Below, piece by piece: positions 1-5,087 of a DNA stretch of 5,187 bases. Source of the stretch: Cyanobacteriota bacterium (GTDB lineage Bacteria; Cyanobacteriota; Cyanobacteriia; Leptolyngbyales; Leptolyngbyaceae). Location: positions 1 to 5,187 of the forward strand of contig JAIXVO010000359.1 in NCBI GenBank assembly GCA_027482985.1, in the 5' to 3' direction. The position numbers were made by a program, and so were the translations under genes. Every line of letters starts with the position of its first letter. Positions within the stretch are counted from its first letter, which is position 1. Below the pieces are notes generated by a model. The model saw nothing but the letters and a program-made list of their open reading frames with translations. It was not told the DNA's origin and did no database searches.

Positions 1-1266
1 AGGGGGTTCGGCAGGTCGCCAGCGGGTCATCTGGTCAAAGGCTGCGAATTCCAGCGGTTGCAAGAGTCCCCCTGCCCGTAACCCACTCACCAAGCCCGTG
101 GCTGCCAGACTGCACAGGAGGGCGATCGCCCAAGTGCGGCGGCGGGAACGCTTGGGCAAACCGGGGGTAACCACTGGGGCAACAGGCTGGATCAAGTCTT
201 GCCAGCGGGGGGGCATCACGGCGGGATGTTGACAAATGACGGGTAGCCAGGTGGCACAAGGGAAGCGGTCTTCCAAGCCTTGCAGCCGTTCCCGCGCCTC
301 CCGGACGGCTAAATAGAAGGGCAATCCCCCAGCATAAGCGGCTAAAAAAGATTGCAAAAATGTTTGCGCCACTAAGTCGGGCACGGGTTCCCGCATCACG
401 ATCAGCTGGGGAATGTGTAAATCCGCCAGTTCCCGCGCCAATCCCAACCCATCGCAGGAGTTGAACATCGCCAGTTGTAAACCCCGCTCGACCGACTTAC
501 GCAGGGCATATTTCAATTCCGTTGGGGTGAGGCTATCCGTTTGATTGAGCAAAATGCTGCCACTTTCGCGATCGCCCTGGCTGACACTGTGCCCCGCAAA
601 AAAGAGGATGTCCCAGGTGCCGCCCCACAGAGCATCGGTTAATTGTTGGCGATCGGGTTCGATCAGGGTAGTGATTTGCGCCTGGGGTAACTGCGCCAGC
701 AACGTCTGATCTGCCTGGGTATCAATCCCAGCGCTATGACCAATGATGCAAAGAATCTGAATCGGATTCGCAGTGGGCGATCGCGGGGTCGGGGGTGCCT
801 CCGGATTGAACGCGCTTAAGGCAAACTCGGCTTGCGGGTAGCGTTCCAAGACATCCAACAGATGCCAGGGAAATTGCCGCAGTTGTGGATCTGCCGTTTG
901 CACCAGAAAGCGAATTCTGTCCTGGGGCGACAGTTGCTCTAACCACTTCTCGCGAATCGGGCGAAATGAGTCTGCTAGCAACCAGGCATTGAGCTGCGCT
1001 TGCAAAGTTTGAGCCGCTTGGTTGCAATCGCTGACTAAGGAGACATTGCTGGGCTGATGGCGCTTGGCACTGATGCGATAGCGAGAGTCGAGTCGCCAGT
1101 AGGTGGCCTGCCAGTGGTGGTAAGCCAGCACCAGTTCAGGGCAGGGCGGCAATTTGCCCAACGTTTCCACCGTGGCGCGATCGCCATCGACACCGATTTG
1201 CGTCATCACCGTAAAGCCGCGATCGCAACTGCCTTCAATCATTTTCAGGACGACTAACTGATCCAC
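1..1266 (-). CDS. CHAT-domain caspase-like protease with TM segment and CHASE2 sensor domain (C-terminus outside window)
   Basis: This frame is open from a GTG at 1266 to the window edge (422 codons) and has no stop, so the gene is partial. Residues 1-80 form a small N-terminal domain (start MDQLVVLKMIEG). Residues ~165-350 are a CHAT domain, a clan CD, caspase-like cysteine peptidase fold. Both predicted catalytic residues are present: His226 in FFAGHS and Cys271 in FNSCDG, followed by the typical VMREPVPD at 290-297. A basic stretch (KRSRRR, 372-377) leads into one membrane helix at ~378-396. After it, LLQPLEFAAFDQMTRWRP is the usual beginning of a CHASE2 domain, an extracytoplasmic ligand sensor. 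The inferred topology is a cytoplasmic protease tied to an outside sensor. The GTG start is chosen because it opens the conserved N-terminus, follows an AGGGA at 1278-1274, and lies 24 bases after the DUF1822 stop; an in-frame TAA lies just upstream. It is the last visible gene of the sigma-DUF1822-CHAT operon. Substrate and signal are unknown. Confidence 0.93.
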   Translation of the reverse strand, partial: MDQLVVLKMIEGSCDRGFTVMTQIGVDGDRATVETLGKLPPCPELVLAYHHWQATYWRLDSRYRISAKRHQPSNVSLVSDCNQAAQTLQAQLNAWLLADSFRPIREKWLEQLSPQDRIRFLVQTADPQLRQFPWHLLDVLERYPQAEFALSAFNPEAPPTPRSPTANPIQILCIIGHSAGIDTQADQTLLAQLPQAQITTLIEPDRQQLTDALWGGTWDILFFAGHSVSQGDRESGSILLNQTDSLTPTELKYALRKSVERGLQLAMFNSCDGLGLARELADLHIPQLIVMREPVPDLVAQTFLQSFLAAYAGGLPFYLAVREARERLQGLEDRFPCATWLPVICQHPAVMPPRWQDLIQPVAPVVTPGLPKRSRRRTWAIALLCSLAATGLVSGLRAGGLLQPLEFAAFDQMTRWRPAEPP

Positions 1267-1290
1267 AATGCAGTCCCTATCTCGGACGGG

Positions 1291-2256
1291 TTAAATCACA
1301 AATGCCTGCGTGATTTGATCTTCATCTAATTGGATTTGAACCTGAAAGGCTTCGCCCGCAACCCCCTCAATTTGTAATTCTAGAAAGTCTTCCATGCCGT
1401 TGGCAGTCGCATCCACCAGGATTTCTGATGTTTGATCCAGGACGGCTAACTGTAAATTTACAGGCAGTTGCGGTTGGGAGCGCAGGGGATGAACTTGCAA
1501 CCGAATTTCCGTTTGCCCTTCGACAGGTCGCAACTCCACCACCAGCGCGACGGCGACCTGGCTCAGTTGCACTCGTTGGGCGCGCCGGACAACCGTTTCC
1601 GCCCGCCGAAACGCATAAGCCGGACGCAGTTCTGCGCCACCCAACACCTGTTCCACCGTCTGCCAACCCGTCGCGATCGCCTGTTCTCCCGCTTGCACCG
1701 TTGTTTGGAACCAGGTGCTCAAATTGGTTAGGGTTTGCTGCGCTTGGTCTCGGATCGCCCCTGCTACCCCGACTCCGGCCTGCCGCAAAGTATACAAGTG
1801 ATCCAGCAAGTCTTCGGGCGATCGCAATTGGCTCAACGACAATTCTTCGTCCTCCACTGTCGGTACAAAGCCGAGGAGTTGCGCCGATTGTGCCGCTTCA
1901 TCCACCTCAACGACGATGTACCCAACCCGATCTTCCCAGGTTTCAGCGGGAATCAGGCAGCGATCGGCGTGGGGGCGGATGGGACGACATTCTAGCCGCC
2001 CCACACCGGGTAACTCCAGATCCGCCACATCCAGACAGACGCGCATGACGGCATCCCAACTATCGCCAGCAGTGAGATCGGTAGGAATCTCCATCAGTTG
2101 CAGATAGGTCTGCGTCACCAGCACCGCTAGAGTATTGAGCCGCACCTGTTCCGCCTTATGGGGAGTCGGTTGCGCTTGGGCAAATGCCTCAGCGGTTTGG
2201 CGCGCCGCTTGGGTGATGGGGAGGGTTAAAGCAAACTCATAGGTACCGTAGGTCAT
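1291..2256 (-). CDS. DUF1822 family protein
   Basis: This is a full-length member (321 aa) of DUF1822, a family found essentially in cyanobacteria with no established function. The family signatures I recognise are a helical N-terminus with QVRLNTLAVLVTQTYLQ (37-53), the segment DRVGYIVVEVDE (109-120), LLGFVPTV (127-134), LSLSQLRSPEDLLDHL (139-154), a tryptophan-containing helical middle (STWFQTTVQAG at 180-190, GWQTVEQVLGG at 197-207), a beta-rich C-terminal part (about 228-310) with LPVNLQLAVLD (264-274), and the terminal FVI. I see no signal peptide, membrane helix or catalytic motif, so it is probably a soluble cytoplasmic protein. The ATG at 2256 is preceded by AAGGA nine bases upstream. 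The gene starts 15 bases after the sigma gene and ends 24 bases before the CHAT gene. Lying between a sigma factor and a protease, it is a candidate adaptor, inhibitor or substrate (inference only). Confidence 0.93.
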   Translation of the reverse strand: MTYGTYEFALTLPITQAARQTAEAFAQAQPTPHKAEQVRLNTLAVLVTQTYLQLMEIPTDLTAGDSWDAVMRVCLDVADLELPGVGRLECRPIRPHADRCLIPAETWEDRVGYIVVEVDEAAQSAQLLGFVPTVEDEELSLSQLRSPEDLLDHLYTLRQAGVGVAGAIRDQAQQTLTNLSTWFQTTVQAGEQAIATGWQTVEQVLGGAELRPAYAFRRAETVVRRAQRVQLSQVAVALVVELRPVEGQTEIRLQVHPLRSQPQLPVNLQLAVLDQTSEILVDATANGMEDFLELQIEGVAGEAFQVQIQLDEDQITQAFVI

Positions 2257-2265
2257 GGTGATGAA

Positions 2266-2270
2266 TCCTT
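2266..2270 (-). promoter_or_regulatory. Ribosome binding site of the DUF1822 gene
   Basis: On the minus strand AAGGA lies nine bases before the ATG at 2256 and one base after the TAA of the sigma gene. It fixes the DUF1822 start and suits tight translational linkage within one mRNA. It is the clearest Shine-Dalgarno sequence in the operon; the sigma gene has none that is convincing. Confidence 0.6.
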
Positions 2271-2271
2271 G

Positions 2272-2901
2272 TTAGCTAGTGACATATCCCTCGGATTCGC
2301 CAAAATTACGCAACCGGGGCACACATTGGCGGCGGTAAAAACTGCTCAAGGTGGGAATTGAGATGCCATACTCCGCCGCCAGGTCTTTCCAACTGGTTTC
2401 CGACAGCAGGCGACGCAGAATCAACACCTGACAATTGACCTCGGGATGCCCTTCAATATGGAGCGATCGCAGTTCGCCCGTCACATCCGCCTGCGCCCAG
2501 GCTTGCACCTTCTCCCAAATGGGTTCCACATCGCCCCGCTCATCTGCCAGCCCCGCAATCACATCCACCACTTCGCCGCCCTTGTCCTGCCAGGTCGAGA
2601 CTTCCTGACTGCGACGTTTTTGGGTATCAATATAAAAGTCTTGCAGTCGCCGTTTCAGGTAGGCATTGAGCCAGGTGGAAACCGTGCCCAAATTGGGGTC
2701 GTACCCGCCACAAATGTTTTTGCAGAAATACACCCAGGTTTGCTGCACTGCATCCTGATAGTAGGCTACACTTTCGCGCCAGAGTTTGCCCGATACCACG
2801 CGAATCACTTTCGTGAGCTGCCGCTGCCGCTGCGGACTACCGGGGGGATAGCGACAGGCTTCCGTAATCCACTCGCGCAGCTGAAGATCTAAATCACTCA
2901 T
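2272..2901 (-). CDS. Sigma-70 family (ECF-like) RNA polymerase sigma factor
   Basis: The 209-aa product has the two-domain layout of small alternative sigma factors. Residues ~24-95 resemble sigma region 2, with YYQDAVQQTWVYFCKNI (47-63), YDPNLGTVSTWLNAYLKRRL (67-86) and an aromatic/basic end (QDFYIDTQKRR). Residues ~96-150 form an acidic linker. Residues ~155-198 resemble region 4, a helix-turn-helix (LLSETSWKDLAAEYGIS followed by PTLSSFYRRQCVPRLR) that would read the -35 element. It should direct core RNA polymerase to a small regulon, possibly including its own operon. The ATG at 2901 is the only plausible start: the frame has a TGA a few codons upstream. No good ribosome binding site precedes it, and the start sits inside a 16-bp tandem repeat. 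Five cysteines (16, 60, 64, 157, 193), including a CxxxC in region 2, are notable for so short a protein. No separate anti-sigma gene is visible; the downstream DUF1822 gene takes that place. Confidence 0.88.
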   Translation of the reverse strand: MSDLDLQLREWITEACRYPPGSPQRQRQLTKVIRVVSGKLWRESVAYYQDAVQQTWVYFCKNICGGYDPNLGTVSTWLNAYLKRRLQDFYIDTQKRRSQEVSTWQDKGGEVVDVIAGLADERGDVEPIWEKVQAWAQADVTGELRSLHIEGHPEVNCQVLILRRLLSETSWKDLAAEYGISIPTLSSFYRRQCVPRLRNFGESEGYVTS

Positions 2902-2917
2902 GCGAATTGAGACTCAT
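2894..2917 (-). other. Seven-codon mini-ORF overlapping the sigma start
   Basis: An ATG created by the second repeat copy opens a short frame, MSLNSHE, whose TGA at 2896-2894 lies just inside the sigma gene, so the mini-ORF overlaps the sigma ATG at 2901. Such an arrangement could couple or dampen sigma translation. There is no convincing ribosome binding site for it, so it may be a chance by-product of the repeat. Confidence 0.25.
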
Positions 2918-2930
2918 ACGAATTGAGACT
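2896..2930. repeat. 16-bp tandem direct repeat over the sigma gene start
   Basis: The plus-strand unit ACTCATRCGAATTGAG occurs at 2896-2911 and 2912-2927, differing only at one purine (G in the first copy, A in the second). ACT of a third copy follows at 2928-2930. The first copy contains the ATG of the sigma gene on the minus strand, and the second copy supplies an out-of-frame ATG at 2917. It looks like a recent local duplication that reshaped the translation initiation region. Confidence 0.9.
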
Positions 2931-2932
2931 GT

Positions 2933-2951
2933 TAAAGCGTTTAAGGCTTTA
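2933..2951. repeat. Inverted repeat upstream of the sigma gene, possible operator
   Basis: TAAAGC at 2933-2938 is the exact inverted complement of GCTTTA at 2946-2951, with a 7-base centre. It sits in an AT-rich island about 30-50 bases before the sigma start, where a promoter or operator would be expected. It lacks the GC-rich stem and T-run of a terminator for minC. Function is unproven. Confidence 0.35.
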
Positions 2952-3016
2952 TTATTCCATCCTTTTCGCGTTTCTGTAGCTGCCGTCGGAGAACCGGGGG
3001 AAAGCAAGCGGCGGGA

Positions 3017-3868
3017 CTACTCGCGAGTGCCGTTGGCTTGCGATCGGTAAAAGTCGATCGCCCGCGCAATCCGGATCGCACCCTGACCCGTCACATAGGC
3101 CACTTCTGGATAATACTCAGCGGGCGGTGTTTCAGGGGGACGCGCCACAAAATCGGCAATCCGTAACTGAGTCGGGTCCATCTGCAACGCCATAATCAGA
3201 CAGCGGGCATTGCCTTTTGCGCCCGCGTGCGCCATGCCCCGTAAGCGCCCCCACACCAGAATGTCGCCATCCGCCACCACCGAACTCCCAGGATTCAAGT
3301 CCCCCAGAATCACAACTGTCCCGTTATGCCGCACATCGCCGCCCGATCGCAGCGTGGTTTGTAAATACAGGGGTTCTGCCAGGGCTTGCGGCGCTTCCGG
3401 TGGCTGATTAATTTGGGCGATCGATGATTGCTGCTCCACTGAATAACCCGCTGTCGCCGCTGCCACTGCCGTCTGCCGCCGACTGGTATAAACCCGTTTC
3501 AGCCGTAATTCCACAGATCCCAAAGCATCTCCAATTTCCTGAAGTTGCCGCCCATCCAACAGGCGATCGCGGGCAATTAGATGCACTGTCGTTTCTGATT
3601 GCCACAACCGCTCGCCTGAATGTAACCGCTGCCGAATTTGTTGGGATACTTCGCTCCAGGTTAAGTGGCTGGCTGGATTGTCTGCGTCCAGGTCGCCCTC
3701 CGGTGGCAACAACAGCAGCAATTTACCCGCCTCACTCTTCAAGCGGACTTGTTGATCCCGTTCCGGTAACGGCTCGGCCCCATTTCCCGGTTCTAACGAG
3801 ATCTCTGGAGCCGGGGTCGATTCCGGCGTGACGGGTGCAGGGATAGGAACAGGAACTTCAGAAGTCAT
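3017..3868 (-). CDS. minC: Septum site-determining protein MinC
   Basis: MinC is the FtsZ-polymerisation inhibitor that, recruited to the membrane by MinD, keeps the division ring at mid-cell. The 283-aa product has a proline-rich N-terminal tail (6-38) and an N-terminal FtsZ-antagonist domain (~40-130, RLKSEAGKLLLLLP onward). A variable linker (~131-165) leads to the diagnostic beta-helical C-terminal domain. There RSGGDVRHNGTVVILGDLNPG (174-194; RSGG is part of the MinD-contact surface in the family) is followed by ADGDILVWGRLRGMAHAGAKGN (199-220) and an ending in AIDFYR. I chose ATG at 3868 over an in-frame TTG at 3892 because the extra residues match nothing conserved and no ribosome binding site precedes the TTG. 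Cyanobacterial minC is normally followed by minD and minE. Here the next gene downstream is the sigma gene, and no minD is visible. Confidence 0.96.
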   Translation of the reverse strand: MTSEVPVPIPAPVTPESTPAPEISLEPGNGAEPLPERDQQVRLKSEAGKLLLLLPPEGDLDADNPASHLTWSEVSQQIRQRLHSGERLWQSETTVHLIARDRLLDGRQLQEIGDALGSVELRLKRVYTSRRQTAVAAATAGYSVEQQSSIAQINQPPEAPQALAEPLYLQTTLRSGGDVRHNGTVVILGDLNPGSSVVADGDILVWGRLRGMAHAGAKGNARCLIMALQMDPTQLRIADFVARPPETPPAEYYPEVAYVTGQGAIRIARAIDFYRSQANGTRE

Positions 3869-3884
3869 ACGTCTGCAGGTGTAT

Positions 3885-3914
3885 TTGCACAAGGGCGCGA
3901 AGGCATCTCATTAT
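3885..3914 (+). promoter_or_regulatory. Putative promoter of the glycerate kinase gene
   Basis: TTGCAC at 3885-3890 and CATTAT at 3909-3914 are spaced by 18 bases and resemble -35 and -10 elements, though each matches the consensus only partly. The -10 overlaps the minC -10 on the other strand. If it is real, transcripts start near 3920, which excludes the upstream start codons of the kinase frame and favours the TTG at 3945. Confidence 0.3.
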
Positions 3915-3915
3915 A
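3910..3915 (-). promoter_or_regulatory. Putative -10 element of the minC promoter
   Basis: The minus strand carries a perfect TATAAT here, giving an expected transcription start near 3903 and a leader of about 35 bases before the minC ATG at 3868. No good -35 hexamer is seen at 17 bases, and a TG dinucleotide sits one base too far upstream to be a standard extended -10. Support is therefore positional plus the consensus -10. Confidence 0.45.
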
Positions 3916-3944
3916 GGCATGCAAGCCCAATTCAGCGTAAATCC

Positions 3945-5048
3945 TTGGTTAAAAGTTCAGACTCCCTGCTCCCTTTACTTAAAGCCTTACTAGATGGGCG
4001 ATCGCTCGCCTCCTGCCAATCTGACCTGATGATGCTGGAAACCGTCGATCCGCACCGTCTGGCAGCCTGGGGATTAACGCCTACCACGATCGCGGCGCAC
4101 CTGCAACAACGGGCAGAGATCCTGCGGCTAGTGTATCCAAAATTTTGCCACCTGTGCGATCGGCAGTTGGGCGATCGCGATCGCTACTTACCCACCCTCT
4201 GGCAACTGTGGCTCCCGCTCGCCCAACACCTGATCCACCAGCGCCAACAACTGACCCGCCCATTCATCCAGGGTCTACTCGGCGGCCAGGGCACCGGCAA
4301 AACCACCCTCGGTCAGATGCTCTCCCTGATTCTAGAAACGCAGGGTTACAAACTCCTGAGCTGGTCGCTCGACGATCTCTACAAACCCTACCGCGAGCGC
4401 CTGCAACTTCAGCAAACCGACCCGGATCTTGTCTGGCGCGGTCCCCCCGGCACCCATGATGTCGAATTGGGCATTCAGGTGCTCGATCAACTGCGCCACC
4501 CAATACCCGGCCAGTCGATCGCCATTCCTCGCTTCGATAAATCCCATCATCACGGCATGGGCGATCGCGTTGCCCCAGAACTCGTCCAGGATATTGACAT
4601 CGTCCTGTTTGAAGGTTGGTTCGTCGGCGTGCAACCCATCGCTTCCCCCATTTTTGCCCACGCGCCCCACCCCATTCAGAGCGATCGCGATCGAGCCTTT
4701 GCCCACGCCTGTAACACCCGCCTGCACACCTATCTGCCCCTTTGGGAACGGCTCGATTCCCTTTGGATCTTATTCCTCCCCGACTACACCTTGAGTAAAC
4801 AATGGCGGCAACAAGCCGAAGCCCAAATGCAAGCCAATGGCAAACCCGGCATGACCCCCACTGAAATCGCCGCCTTCGTCGAATACTTCTGGAAAGCCCT
4901 GCATCCCGACCTATTTATCCGTCCCGCCATTGCCACAGCCGATCTGGTGATTGAAGTGGATGCGGATCATGCGCCGGGGAAGGTGTATCGGGGGAGGGAG
5001 GGAGAGGGAGGGAGGGAAAGGAAGGGAGAGGGAGATAGAGGGAGATAG
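3945..5048 (+). CDS. glyK: D-glycerate 3-kinase (P-loop, plant/cyanobacterial type)
   Basis: This enzyme phosphorylates D-glycerate with ATP to 3-phosphoglycerate, returning photorespiratory carbon to the Calvin cycle. From the chosen start (367 aa) the order is a helical N-terminal part (LLPLLKALLDG onward), a Walker A loop GGQGTGKTT (113-121), SLDDLYKPY (141-149), the family segment LVWRGPPGTHDVELGIQVLD (162-181), IPRFDKS (194-200), the strand-end motif VLFEGWFVGVQP (220-231), YLPLWERLD (263-271), and EYFWKALHP (313-321). The conserved end DLVIEVDADHAPGKVYR is followed by a tail of ~19 residues rich in Gly, Arg and Glu, encoded by a purine repeat. The start is uncertain: no ATG with a ribosome binding site precedes the conserved region. 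The frame is open back to a GTG at 3828 inside minC, with further candidates at 3879 (GTG), 3885 (TTG) and 4029 (ATG; it would remove conserved-looking sequence). TTG 3945 avoids minC and follows the likely promoter. Confidence 0.93.
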   Translation: MVKSSDSLLPLLKALLDGRSLASCQSDLMMLETVDPHRLAAWGLTPTTIAAHLQQRAEILRLVYPKFCHLCDRQLGDRDRYLPTLWQLWLPLAQHLIHQRQQLTRPFIQGLLGGQGTGKTTLGQMLSLILETQGYKLLSWSLDDLYKPYRERLQLQQTDPDLVWRGPPGTHDVELGIQVLDQLRHPIPGQSIAIPRFDKSHHHGMGDRVAPELVQDIDIVLFEGWFVGVQPIASPIFAHAPHPIQSDRDRAFAHACNTRLHTYLPLWERLDSLWILFLPDYTLSKQWRQQAEAQMQANGKPGMTPTEIAAFVEYFWKALHPDLFIRPAIATADLVIEVDADHAPGKVYRGREGEGGRERKGEGDRGR

Positions 5049-5087
5049 AGGGAAGGAGAAGACTGGGGGGAGGGAGAAGACTGGAAG
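4990..5087. repeat. Purine-rich G-tract repeat, potential G-quadruplex
   Basis: Of these 98 bases, 92 are purines on the plus strand, and 4990-5035 is uninterrupted. At least six runs of three or more G lie within 4990-5016, enough for an intramolecular G-quadruplex. Nested repeats include GGAGATAGAG twice in tandem (5031-5040, 5041-5050) and GGAGAAGACTGG twice (5055-5066, 5073-5084). The left half encodes the abnormal tail of the glycerate kinase and supplies its TAG stop. Confidence 0.85.

Noticed and set aside
734..1027. Minus-strand 97-codon frame within the CHAT gene, and a similar 74-codon frame at 35-259
   Set aside because: Both are out of frame with the CHAT coding sequence, which runs uninterrupted through them, and they show no family motifs.
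1428..2048. Plus-strand open frame of 206 codons antisense to the DUF1822 gene
   Set aside because: Its product is proline/arginine-rich without recognisable motifs, and the opposite strand encodes a clear DUF1822 protein. It is a shadow frame of GC-rich coding DNA.
2902..3016. Intrinsic terminator after minC
   Set aside because: There is only a weak complementary pair (CCG/CGG) near the stop and no T-run on the minus strand; TAAAGC/GCTTTA is too short and AT-rich.
3869..3892. minC start at TTG 3892
   Set aside because: The extra eight residues (LCKYTCRR) are unlike MinC N-termini, there is no ribosome binding site, and an ATG at 3868 gives a normal length.
3828..3944. Longer glycerate kinase start at GTG 3828 (or GTG 3879, TTG 3885)
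   Set aside because: GTG 3828 lies inside minC, and the added residues match nothing conserved. The later two lie upstream of the expected transcription start. None has a ribosome binding site.
4332..4727. Minus-strand 131-codon frame antisense to glycerate kinase
   Set aside because: It is fully inside the strongly conserved kinase coding region and has no recognisable domain.
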